Shown in pieces: positions 7,729 through 13,518 of a DNA stretch of 13,518 nt. Made by a program: the position numbers and the translations under genes. This DNA is from Candidatus Atribacteria bacterium (GTDB lineage: Bacteria > Atribacterota > Atribacteria > Atribacterales > Caldatribacteriaceae), in NCBI GenBank assembly GCA_029982105.1, contig JARRCQ010000013.1, forward strand, positions 1 through 13,518, given 5' to 3'. The notes under the pieces are model-generated. The model saw only the letters and a program-made list of their open reading frames with translations, was not told the origin of the DNA and searched no databases. Positions within the stretch are counted from its first letter, which is position 1. Each line of letters begins with the position of its first letter.

Positions 7729-7757
7729 TTGATAAGAAAACAAGAATGTGGTAATAT
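7729..7757 (+). promoter_or_regulatory. Strong sigma-70-type promoter for the tRNA and downstream genes
   Basis: TTGATA (7729-7734), exactly 17 bases, then TAATAT (7752-7757) match the -35 and -10 consensus at 5 of 6 and 4-5 of 6. The start would be near 7764, about 8 bases before the mature tRNA, leaving a short 5' leader for RNase P to remove. It is the only good promoter before the nif3-like gene, so it probably drives that string of genes as well. Confidence 0.65.
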
Positions 7758-7771
7758 TTATTCTGCCTTGA

Positions 7772-7846
7772 GGGCCCATAGCTCAGCGGTAGAGCAGCCG
7801 GCTCATAACCGGTCGGTCCCTGGTTCGAATCCGGGTGGGCCCACCA
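7772..7846 (+). tRNA. tRNA with CAU anticodon (tRNA-Met elongator, or tRNA-Ile2)
   Basis: A complete 75-base cloverleaf is present with encoded CCA. The acceptor arm GGGCCCA (7772-7778) pairs with TGGGCCC (7836-7842), followed by discriminator A and CCA (7844-7846). The D-arm AGCTCAGCGGTAGAGC is standard, the anticodon arm GCCGG-CTCATAA-CCGGT carries CAT at 7804-7806, and the T-arm contains GGTTCGAATCC. The acceptor end is fully paired, so it is not the initiator tRNA, which needs a mismatched first pair. Sequence alone does not fully separate elongator Met from the lysidine-modified isoleucine tRNA; Met is the more likely label. The next ATG is only 20 bases downstream, so the tRNA is probably cut out of a longer transcript. 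Confidence 0.95.
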
Positions 7847-7866
7847 CTCATTCTAAGGGAGAAAAG

Positions 7867-8955
7867 ATGGAAAAATTAGAAACTATAATTAGTTTCTTGG
7901 AAAAGCTTTTCCCTCCCTCTCTTGCTGTTTCTTCCGATCCCCCTCCTCTGCAAATTAAAGGGCAAGACCAAGTAAAAAAAATATTGGTAGCTTTAGAGCT
8001 TAACCTCCGGGTATTTCACCAGGTGATAGAAGAAAGCTATGATTTTCTCTATCTTCACCACCCACCCATCTGGGAACCAATTACTTCTTTTTCTATTGAT
8101 AACCCTTGGCTTTCTATGCTGAATGAACTCTGCCGCCGAAAAATATCTGTTCTGGCCCACCATACTAACTTAGATAGTGCTAAAGGTGGCTTAGCCGAAC
8201 AGTGGATAAAGATTTTATCTTTGGAAGGAAGGGCACAACCTATTGAGCCTCATTCTCCTCGAGAATTTAAAGTAGTTACCTTTGTTCCTCCTTCTCACCG
8301 AGAAAAAGTTCTAGAAGCTATTTTTTCCTCTGAAGGGGGGAAAATAGGTAATTATGAAGAATGTAGCTTTCTCCTCTCCGGGAAGGGAACTTTCCGACCT
8401 CAAGCAGGCGCTCGTCCTTTTTTGGGAAAAGTGGGAGAAAGAGAAAAAGTAGAAGAAGTTCGAATAGAAGTCAATGTGGGAGAGGCTTTTTTATCTCAGG
8501 TGGTCGAAGCCATCTTTGCTTCTCATCCTTATGAACAACCAGCTATTGATGTTTATCCTCTTTTCTCTCTCGGAGATACAGGCTTAGGGAGAATAGTCAC
8601 TTTATTTTCAAACATTTCTCAAAAAGATTTAGAAGAGAAACTATCTCTTGTTTTTCCCTTCGTAGCTTATCATCCTGACGATAACTCTCCCATTACTTAT
8701 CAGAAGATAGCTCTCTGCCCAGGAAGCGGAAAAAGTCTCTTAGAGAAGATAATTCAAGAGAAGCCTCAGGTTTTTTTAACTGGAGAGCTTTCTCATCACG
8801 ACATAGCCAGGCTAAACTTAGGGGGTATAATTTATTACTCTATACCTCACGAAGAAGGAGAAAGAAGAGCTCTAAGAGAAGTGTATTATGATTTAAAAGA
8901 AAGATTTAAGGAGCAAGGATTAAAAGTAGAATTAAATTTTGAGATTGAGGGATAA
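7867..8955 (+). CDS. Nif3-like dinuclear metal-centre protein (YqfO type)
   Basis: The protein is 362 residues, the normal length for Nif3/YqfO proteins that carry an inserted PII-like middle domain (about 125-245). Members form hexameric rings with a two-metal site and have been called GTP cyclohydrolase I type 2, but the physiological role is unsettled. Metal ligands are visible: His64 and His65 (LHHPPIW), His99 and Asp103 (HHTNLD), and His328 and Glu332 (PHEEGERRAL). The family's usual GH before the last pair is PH here. The start is the ATG at 7867, with AAGGGAG (7855-7861) five bases upstream. An upstream in-frame extension of 75 codons runs through the tRNA and is not credible. The zinc-ribbon gene follows after two bases, so the two are co-translated. 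Confidence 0.88.
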   Translation: MEKLETIISFLEKLFPPSLAVSSDPPPLQIKGQDQVKKILVALELNLRVFHQVIEESYDFLYLHHPPIWEPITSFSIDNPWLSMLNELCRRKISVLAHHTNLDSAKGGLAEQWIKILSLEGRAQPIEPHSPREFKVVTFVPPSHREKVLEAIFSSEGGKIGNYEECSFLLSGKGTFRPQAGARPFLGKVGEREKVEEVRIEVNVGEAFLSQVVEAIFASHPYEQPAIDVYPLFSLGDTGLGRIVTLFSNISQKDLEEKLSLVFPFVAYHPDDNSPITYQKIALCPGSGKSLLEKIIQEKPQVFLTGELSHHDIARLNLGGIIYYSIPHEEGERRALREVYYDLKERFKEQGLKVELNFEIEG

Positions 8956-8957
8956 TA

Positions 8958-9662
8958 ATGAGTGAAATTTTAGACATTCTTTTAGCTTTACAGGACATCG
9001 ACTTTAATATAGATAACGAAAAAAAGAAAATAATCAGGAAAGAAGAAGAAATAGTTGATGTTAACAAACAATTAGAAGACTTAAAGGTTAACTTAGAGGA
9101 AAAAAAACGTAACTTTGAAAAAGCCCGTCTTAAATTAGCTAAAGAGGAACTGGAGCTGAAAGAATTAGAAGAAAAATTAAAAACTACTAAAAATAAACTC
9201 TATAGCGGGGAGGTTAACTCTCCTAAAGAGTTATCTCAGTGGGAAAAAACTATAGAAAAATTGGAAGAAAGCAAAAATTCTTTAGAAGACATCATTATCG
9301 CTTCTTTAGAAAGTACCGAAGAGCTACAAGAAGAAATCCAGCAAAAAAACCAATCTTATTCCCAAAAAGAAAAAACTCTTCTCGACCTGCTCCACAAACT
9401 GCAAGAAAAATTAGAAAGAGAGAAGCTTTCAGTTTTAGAAAAAGAGAAAGAGAGAGAAAAAATAATCGCTTCTCTACCTGAAGAGATAGTTTCTACTTAT
9501 GAAGAATTGAGAAGAAAATTCCCTAATCCCATAACTTATTTAGACGGAGAAACTTGTGAAGGATGTAACTTAATTGTTCCCTTAGCCATAATAAAAGCTG
9601 CTCGTAAGGGAGAAGCATTGGTACGGTGTCCTAACTGTGGTCGATTCCTTCATCGAAAATAA
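8958..9662 (+). CDS. Coiled-coil protein with C4-type zinc ribbon
   Basis: The 234-residue product has a long charged coiled coil (about residues 15-165, rich in Glu, Lys and Leu heptads) and a C-terminal zinc ribbon with Cys200, Cys203, Cys224 and Cys227 (CEGC and CPNC). This is the architecture of the C4-type zinc-ribbon family (CT398/DUF164-like). The family is thought to bind nucleic acid or protein partners; no reaction is known. It begins two bases after the nif3-like stop, with GAGG (8947-8950) seven bases before its ATG. Its last 26 bases overlap the start of the RNase H-like gene. Location next to nif3, an RNase H and rnpB suggests a link to RNA or DNA metabolism, which is inference. 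Confidence 0.88.
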   Translation: MSEILDILLALQDIDFNIDNEKKKIIRKEEEIVDVNKQLEDLKVNLEEKKRNFEKARLKLAKEELELKELEEKLKTTKNKLYSGEVNSPKELSQWEKTIEKLEESKNSLEDIIIASLESTEELQEEIQQKNQSYSQKEKTLLDLLHKLQEKLEREKLSVLEKEKEREKIIASLPEEIVSTYEELRRKFPNPITYLDGETCEGCNLIVPLAIIKAARKGEALVRCPNCGRFLHRK

Positions 9663-10083
9663 AGAGCTCATTGCTTTTATAGATGGGGCATCCAAAGGAA
9701 ACCCCGGAGAAAGTTCTTATGCCTTCGTTTTAGGAGATGGACAGGGAACCATAATTATGGAAACCGCCGTCCGACTTGGTATCGCTACTAACAATGAAGC
9801 AGAATACCAAGCTTTGCTTGCAGTGTTAGACCAAGTAATTAGCCAGAAAGGGAGGAAGCTTCGAGTCTTCTCTGATAGTCAGCTCTTGGTAAAGCAAATA
9901 AACCATCTGTATCAAGTAAAGTCTCCTCATTTAATTCCTCTCTATCAAGAAGCACAGAGTAAAATCCAAAAACTCAGTTATTTTGAGATTTCCCATATCC
10001 CTCGAGAAGAAAACCAAAAAGCTGACCATTTAGCTTCGGAAATATTAACTCAGAAATTGAGTTATAAAATATGGAGAAAGTAG
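9637..10083 (+). CDS. Ribonuclease HI-family protein
   Basis: The 148-residue protein has the RNase HI fold, which cuts the RNA strand of RNA-DNA hybrids using two metal ions. The four catalytic acids are Asp16 (FIDGASKGNPGE), Glu56 (NNEAEYQALL), Asp80 (FSDSQLLVKQ) and Asp130 (ENQKADHLA), with His120 just before the last. It lacks the basic handle of E. coli RNase HI, as is common in this short subfamily. The start is uncertain. The GTG at 9637 gives an ORF overlapping the zinc-ribbon gene by 26 bases and has no clear ribosome site, so translation is likely coupled to that gene; the core domain begins near residue 11. The stop codon TAG (10081-10083) lies inside the P1 helix of rnpB. I leave the symbol blank because the subfamily differs from true rnhA. 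Confidence 0.85.
   Translation: MVDSFIENKELIAFIDGASKGNPGESSYAFVLGDGQGTIIMETAVRLGIATNNEAEYQALLAVLDQVISQKGRKLRVFSDSQLLVKQINHLYQVKSPHLIPLYQEAQSKIQKLSYFEISHIPREENQKADHLASEILTQKLSYKIWRK
10063..10068 (+). promoter_or_regulatory. Possible -10 element for rnpB inside the RNase H gene
   Basis: TATAAA is a 5-of-6 match to the -10 consensus and lies nine bases before the P1 helix edge at 10077, the right distance for transcription to begin at the mature 5' end. No convincing -35 is found 16-18 bases upstream. In AT-rich coding DNA such a hexamer is easily met by chance, so this is tentative. If not used, rnpB depends on read-through from the nif3 operon. Confidence 0.25.
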
Positions 10084-10411
10084 GCCGGACAACCACGGGA
10101 GAAATCCTGAGGAAAGTCCGAGCTCCACAGAGCAGGGTACTGGGTAACACCCAGGGGAGGCAACTCCCGGAAAGTGCCACAGAAAAGATACCGCCAGAAA
10201 AGGTAAGGGTGAAAAGGTGAGGTAAGAGCTCACCGGACGTCGAGCGATCGGCGTGCCTGGCAAACCCTACCCGGAGCAAGGCCAAATAGGAAGGGATGAA
10301 GTGGCTCGCTGACCTTCGGGTTGGCCGCTAGAGGGGGTTAGGTAACTAACCCCCGAGATAGATGGTTGTCGTTCCTGCGGGAATACAGAACTCGGCTTAT
10401 AGGCCTACTTT
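10077..10411 (+). ncRNA. rnpB: RNase P RNA, bacterial type A
   Basis: This is the catalytic RNA that matures tRNA 5' ends. Conserved blocks are all present: GAGGAAAGTCCGAGCTCC near 10110, a GTGCCACAGAAA-type block near 10175, GGTAAGGGTGAAAAGGTG near 10200, CCCGGAGCAAGGCCAAATAG near 10270, and ACAGAACTCGGCTTATAGGCC near 10385-10405. Helices can be paired. P1 is AAAGTAGGCC (10077-10086) with GGCCTACTTT (10402-10411), extendable outward to 14 pairs. P2 is GACAACCA (10088-10095) with TGGTTGTC (10363-10370). P3 is a minimal helix capped by GAAA (10096-10109), much smaller than in E. coli. A perfect nine-pair P18-like hairpin (10333-10354) has a GTAA GNRA loop. The 5' end overlaps the RNase H stop region and the 3' end overlaps the permease stop on the other strand. 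No rho-independent terminator follows, so the 3' end may be made by processing. Confidence 0.96.
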
Positions 10412-11367
10412 CTCCTCCCCATAATTGAATACATAGCTACAGAGACTACGATTATTAAACCATACACCAGTTGAGTCCAGAATCCAGTCATTCCCATAGC
10501 AATAATTCCTGCTTCTAACATACCGATAATTATAGCGCCCATAAAAGTACCAAAAATCGTTCCCACTCCTCCAGTTACTGGAGTTCCTCCCAAGAATACA
10601 GCCGCCATAGTTTTTAGAAGATACCCCTGGCCTAAGGTAGGCCAAAAATAAACCACTTCCAGGCTTGCTAATATTCCAGCAAAAGCAGCAAAAACGCCCA
10701 TTTGAGTAAAGATTAACATTCTAACCCGGTCTACATTAACTCCCATAACCCGAGCACTATGAGGATTGTCACCGGTAAAGTAAACATGAGCTCCAAAACG
10801 GTGATGATTCAAAACTAACCAAAGTACAAAAGCAATCACCACCATCCAGATCATCTGAGCTGGTAGCTTCCCTCCAATTCTACCCACAAACAATGGGTAT
10901 AAGGAACTGGCTTTGGTAGGAACCAGGGTTTTTCCTAACCCTCCACTTAAAACCTGAGTGGCGCCAGCCCAAAAGAATTGAGTACCAATGGTCACCACCA
11001 AAGAAGGAAGGCGTAATTTTACTATTATTAAACCATTCATCAACCCGGCTCCCAACCCTACTAAAAGAGAAAAAAGCAATGCTAATCCTACACTTTGAGT
11101 AGCATGGAAAGCCGTAGTAAATATGTATCCAGCAAATCCCATAATGGAGGGAAAAGAAAGATCCATATCCCCACATATTACGACCAGCGTCAACGAGAGG
11201 GCTAAAATTCCAAAAAAGGGGATATTGGACATAAAAGCATAATAGATATTACCAGAAAGAAAAGTCTGTGGACTACCAATAATAAAGAGAACTAAAACCC
11301 CAAAAAAAACTAACAGAACACTAATTTGTAACTGATGCTGAGAAAATATACCTTGCTCCTTTTTCAT
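10405..11367 (-). CDS. Sugar ABC transporter permease (RbsC/BPD_transp_2 family)
   Basis: This 320-residue inner-membrane protein has about eight to ten hydrophobic segments and the family motifs CGDMDLSFPSIMGFAG (about 65-80), NPHSARVMGVN near 200, and GGTPVTGGVGTIFGT near 260-275. Such permeases form the channel for ribose, xylose and related compounds. It is the last gene of a cassette after the binding protein and ATPase, and is 108 bases beyond the ATPase stop, a gap that holds a strong hairpin. The start ATG (11365-11367) has GGGGGA upstream at about 11374-11380, itself in the loop of a small hairpin. The last codons and TAG stop lie in the P1 helix of rnpB on the opposite strand. Only one permease is seen, so it should act as a homodimer. 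Confidence 0.9.
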   Translation of the reverse strand: MKKEQGIFSQHQLQISVLLVFFGVLVLFIIGSPQTFLSGNIYYAFMSNIPFFGILALSLTLVVICGDMDLSFPSIMGFAGYIFTTAFHATQSVGLALLFSLLVGLGAGLMNGLIIVKLRLPSLVVTIGTQFFWAGATQVLSGGLGKTLVPTKASSLYPLFVGRIGGKLPAQMIWMVVIAFVLWLVLNHHRFGAHVYFTGDNPHSARVMGVNVDRVRMLIFTQMGVFAAFAGILASLEVVYFWPTLGQGYLLKTMAAVFLGGTPVTGGVGTIFGTFMGAIIIGMLEAGIIAMGMTGFWTQLVYGLIIVVSVAMYSIMGRRK

Positions 11368-11369
11368 CC

Positions 11370-11385
11370 AGAGTCCCCCTACTCT
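11370..11385 (-). promoter_or_regulatory. Hairpin presenting the permease ribosome site in its loop
   Basis: On the - strand AGAGT (11381-11385) pairs with ACTCT (11370-11374), and the loop between them is AGGGGG, the apparent ribosome-binding sequence. The stem is only five pairs. If it forms in the mRNA it would present or partly hide the site for the permease ATG, two codons away. This may be chance. Confidence 0.3.
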
Positions 11386-11398
11386 AATCCAGAATTTT

Positions 11399-11438
11399 AG
11401 GAGTAGAAGAGGATATTATAGTATCCTCCTCTACTCCT
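11399..11438 (-). repeat. Strong hairpin between the ABC ATPase and permease genes
   Basis: Bases 11399-11415 pair with 11422-11438 in a 17-position stem with a single mismatch (11408/11429) and a six-base TTATAG loop. It lies 38-77 bases after the ATPase stop and upstream of the permease. Neither strand has a T-run after the stem, so it is not a standard intrinsic terminator. In transporter operons such structures commonly protect the upstream mRNA or set relative amounts of permease; that role is inferred. Confidence 0.75.
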
Positions 11439-11475
11439 GTGTCAACACTGTTCTTGTTTAAAAGTTCTAATTTTC

Positions 11476-12306
11476 TTAAGGCATAAGAGATTGCAGGTCA
11501 TCTTTTCCTGACCCAGATGATGAAGGTGTAGCTCCTTGATTATTAAGACTCCCCGTTTGAGCCACCAGATACAATTTATTTACTAACTCTTCCAGAGAAA
11601 TCTCGGATTTCTCGAACTCACCTACCACTCTACCCCGGTCTAGAATTACTATACGGTCAGCCACCGGATAAACGTGATAGATGTTGTGAGTGATAAATAT
11701 AGCAGATTTCCCTTTTCTTTTTATGTCTTCTACAAAACTTAGCACTTTTTGGGTCTCAGAGAGAGAAAGACCGGTGGTAGGTTCATCGAGAATGATAAGG
11801 TCAGCCTGAAAATGCAAAGCTCGAGCAATGGCTACCCCTTGTTTTTCTCCTCCCGATAGGTCTCTCACTTCAGAATCCACCGAGAGGGCAGAAGAGGTAA
11901 AGCCCATAAGTTCTTTCATAATTTTTTCTGTTTCTTCTCTTTCTTTCTGAGTATCAATAAACCCCCCAACTTTGATTATCTCTCTTCCCATAAATATGTT
12001 TCTCCATATAGTATGCTGCTCACACAAAGCTCTTTCTTGAAAAACGGTCTCAATCCCTAAGTCTCGAGCTTTAGCTACCGAGTAGTCCTCTAATTTTATC
12101 CCTTTCCAATAAATCTCCCCCCGATCAGGGTGGTGAACTCCGGTTAAAGTCTTAATTAAGGTAGATTTGCCAGCACCGTTATCTCCTAAAAGACCTACTA
12201 CTTCGTTATAGCCTATCTCAAAGTTAACATTTCGCAATACCTCTACATGCCCAAAGGATTTGCAAATGTTAGACATTTTAACCAGAACTTCAGAAGGTTC
12301 AGCCAA
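11476..12306 (-). CDS. Single-domain sugar ABC transporter ATPase (RbsA/FrcA-like)
   Basis: The 276-residue protein powers import together with the permease. It has Walker A GDNGAGKST (41-49), Q-loop Gln90 (FQERAL), ABC signature LSGGEKQ (150-156), Walker B LIILDE (170-175) and switch His207 (ITHNIYH). It is a single ATPase domain, as in FrcA-type systems, rather than the two fused domains of RbsA, so it should dimerise. The last 25 residues are a Ser/Gly/Pro-rich tail. The start is TTG at 12304-12306, directly after the TAA of the binding-protein gene; its ribosome site GAGGAGGG is embedded in the final codons of that gene, so translation is coupled. An in-frame ATG at residue 11 would cut into the first strand and has no ribosome site, so TTG is preferred. 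Confidence 0.9.
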   Translation of the reverse strand: MAEPSEVLVKMSNICKSFGHVEVLRNVNFEIGYNEVVGLLGDNGAGKSTLIKTLTGVHHPDRGEIYWKGIKLEDYSVAKARDLGIETVFQERALCEQHTIWRNIFMGREIIKVGGFIDTQKEREETEKIMKELMGFTSSALSVDSEVRDLSGGEKQGVAIARALHFQADLIILDEPTTGLSLSETQKVLSFVEDIKRKGKSAIFITHNIYHVYPVADRIVILDRGRVVGEFEKSEISLEELVNKLYLVAQTGSLNNQGATPSSSGSGKDDLQSLMP

Positions 12307-13299
12307 TTATCTGATTCCCTCCTCTACCAAAGGAGCAATCTCTTCCACGTTACCAGCATGAACCAAACCGGAACCAGTATCAATGTGGAGTCCGGAAAAT
12401 TTGTACTTAATGCTCATACACAACTGAAGAACAGGTAGATAACCTTGTAAGAATTGCTGTTGATCCAGAACCAAATCGGTATAGCCACTGCGGATAGCTT
12501 CTAGGGTGGCAGATGAAAGGTCAAAACCAGCTCCTACTACATCATCTGGCCCTAAACCGGCAGCCTGGAAGAAGGTTTGCATAGTAGCAGTTAAAGAACC
12601 ATGATCGGTAACCACCAATTTTACATCGGGATGAGAAGAGACATAACCGGTCAAGATAGGAACCCCCAAAGGAGCATCGGCATTGACCTCAGGAGAAATT
12701 TCTATGTAGTCTACCACTAGCCCTGCTTCTTCCAGAGCATCAATGACTCCTTTAGTTCTTAATCCTCGAGTAGGTTGAGAGAGCAACCCCCAAACCATAG
12801 CTCGATCTCCAGATTTTAAATCAAACATACTTACGCATCCTTTGCCCAAAGTGACTCCTGATTCGTAAAGTTCCTGTCCTACATAGCCAAATCCACGAGC
12901 TTTATACTTTTCTTCCGCCCGAGGAAGGGTGGTGTTTTGAGAGGTCACTATAATACCTTTGCTGAAAGCTTCATCAATATGAGTTTCCAAAGCGTCATCG
13001 CCAGGATGTCCCATAATAGCAATACCATTTACGTCAGAGGCTACTGCTTCTTTGAACTGGACCACCATTTGTTGAGGGTCCCAACCGGAAAAGACATATT
13101 CTACAGTACACCCCAAGTCTTCTTGGGCAAACTGAGCTCCCTTATAGACTACACTAGCAAAGGGATCACCCGGCGCACCACCACAGAAGAAACGTATTTT
13201 AATCCCTTCAAATCGTTTGCCTTGAGCAAAAGCGATACTACTACTCAACACTAATAAACTTATTACTAAAAATATAATCAACCAATGAGCTTTTTTCAT
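12307..13299 (-). CDS. Periplasmic sugar-binding protein of an ABC importer
   Basis: The 330-residue product is a type I periplasmic binding protein (Peripla_BP_4, ribose/galactose-binding fold). Residues 1-25 are a signal peptide (MKK, hydrophobic 7-20, cleavage after AFA); there is no lipobox. Family features are the first strand KIRFFCGGAPGDPFASVVYKG, the hinge-region phrase VNGIAIMGHPGD, and the second-domain segment VVTDHGSLTATMQTFFQAAGLGPDDVVGAGFDLS. Acidic and aromatic residues expected to contact sugar are present (Trp73 region, Asp in GFD), but the ligand cannot be named. AAAAGGAGG (13308-13316) precedes the ATG at a good distance. It opens the transporter cassette and would be the first gene after the UroD-like coding region. 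Confidence 0.9.
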   Translation of the reverse strand: MKKAHWLIIFLVISLLVLSSSIAFAQGKRFEGIKIRFFCGGAPGDPFASVVYKGAQFAQEDLGCTVEYVFSGWDPQQMVVQFKEAVASDVNGIAIMGHPGDDALETHIDEAFSKGIIVTSQNTTLPRAEEKYKARGFGYVGQELYESGVTLGKGCVSMFDLKSGDRAMVWGLLSQPTRGLRTKGVIDALEEAGLVVDYIEISPEVNADAPLGVPILTGYVSSHPDVKLVVTDHGSLTATMQTFFQAAGLGPDDVVGAGFDLSSATLEAIRSGYTDLVLDQQQFLQGYLPVLQLCMSIKYKFSGLHIDTGSGLVHAGNVEEIAPLVEEGIR

Positions 13300-13331
13300 G
13301 AGTTAAACCTCCTTTTAAATTTTAAAAACTA

Positions 13332-13376
13332 CTAAAAACGGCTTTTCTCACTCCCCCCAAAAATAAAACTTTTCAC
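13332..13376 (-). CDS. Possible 14-codon leader ORF before the sugar-binding protein
   Basis: A GTG (13374-13376) lies six bases after AGGAGG within a run of AGGAGGAAGGAGG and opens a 14-residue frame ending FGGSEKSRF at a TAG (13332-13334). The ribosome site is better than many real ones, but the frame is tiny and starts with GTG. It could be a leader peptide, a purine-rich ribosome loading site, or chance. Low confidence. Confidence 0.15.
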   Translation of the reverse strand: MKSFIFGGSEKSRF

Positions 13377-13399
13377 CTCCTTCCTCCTTTTATTTTACC

Positions 13400-13518
13400 C
13401 TAAAAAGTGAGGGGATAGTAGCCATATTTTTTGACTGTTTCTAAAAAAGCAAAGAAATTCTCAAGAGGAGTATCTAATTGCACATGATGAGTAGGAGAAA
13501 TGATAAAACCACCTCTCG
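13400..13518 (-). CDS. C-terminal end of a uroporphyrinogen decarboxylase-family protein (partial)
   Basis: The frame enters at the right edge of the window and ends at a TAG (13400-13402), giving the last 38 residues. The pattern GGFIISPTHHVQLDTPLENF followed by ETVKKYG is the characteristic end of UroD-family proteins (GG-x-I-x-x-P-x-H-x-x-Q-x-D-x-P-x-E-N). The family includes true heme-pathway decarboxylases and many corrinoid-linked methyltransferase-like proteins; with a sugar ABC cassette downstream on the same strand, the latter type is more likely, though only the tail is seen. The SBP gene begins 100 bases downstream with no clear terminator between. Confidence 0.8.
   Translation of the reverse strand, partial: RGGFIISPTHHVQLDTPLENFFAFLETVKKYGYYPLTF

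Noticed and set aside
7642..7866. N-terminal extension of the nif3-like reading frame by 75 codons
   Set aside because: It runs through the IS66 remnant, the promoter and the whole tRNA. The ATG at 7867 has a well-placed AAGGGAG and matches the normal start of the family.
9974..10285. Reverse-strand open frames of 72 and 103 codons over rnpB and the RNase H gene end
   Set aside because: They are antisense to a clear RNase P RNA and a clear RNase H gene, lack ribosome sites and show no recognisable domain.
11399..11438. The ATPase-permease hairpin as a rho-independent terminator
   Set aside because: No T-run follows the stem on either strand, and the next gene is part of the same transporter, so it is listed as an mRNA structure instead.
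12247..13254. Forward-strand open frames opposite the ABC binding-protein and ATPase genes
   Set aside because: They are shadows of well-supported genes with signal peptide or ATPase motifs and have no ribosome sites.

Overview
The window looks like chromosomal DNA from a low-GC, probably anaerobic bacterium with a conventional cell envelope. Signs are strong AGGAGG-type ribosome sites, cleavable signal peptides, a type A RNase P RNA, a CCA-encoding tRNA and a sugar-type ABC importer. The gene mix (C69 dipeptidase, UroD-like protein beside a sugar ABC cassette, ADC-like/SDR operon, DUF362-like protein) fits lineages such as Atribacterota or deep-branching Firmicutes-like anaerobes. That placement is a guess from gene content; no marker gene here fixes the taxon.

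Region 1 (1-2400): a promoter and an exported C69-family dipeptidase on the + strand, followed by about 530 bases without an intact gene that hold at most a decayed coding remnant. Region 2 (2400-7100, - strand): an operon of an acetoacetate-decarboxylase-like protein, an SDR oxidoreductase and an internally duplicated membrane protein, read from a likely extended -10 promoter near 7090. Downstream of it lies a DUF362-like protein with an EF-hand, whose 5' end is split between two frames. Region 3 (7100-7730): a dead IS66 transposase fragment on the - strand, with stops, a frameshift, an internal deletion and a substituted catalytic Asp. Region 4 (7729-10415, + strand): a good promoter, tRNA(CAU), a Nif3-family protein, a coiled-coil zinc-ribbon protein, an RNase HI-like protein and the RNase P RNA (rnpB), all packed head to tail. 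Region 5 (10405-13518, - strand): the end of a UroD-family gene, then a periplasmic sugar-binding protein, a single-domain ABC ATPase and an RbsC-like permease, converging on rnpB.

How the parts connect: regions 4 and 5 meet at rnpB, whose P1 helix overlaps the 3' ends of both flanking coding regions. A 14-base inverted repeat there supplies the stop codons of both proteins. The tRNA at the head of region 4 is an RNase P substrate and the catalytic RNA lies at the tail of the same gene string, so a regulatory link is possible. The ABC cassette should import a sugar or sugar-like compound; the UroD-like neighbour suggests a catabolic partner but does not identify the substrate. I found no CRISPR array, phage genes or clearly new defence system. 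The most unusual points are the rnpB overlap architecture, the split DUF362-like reading frame and the duplicated membrane protein.
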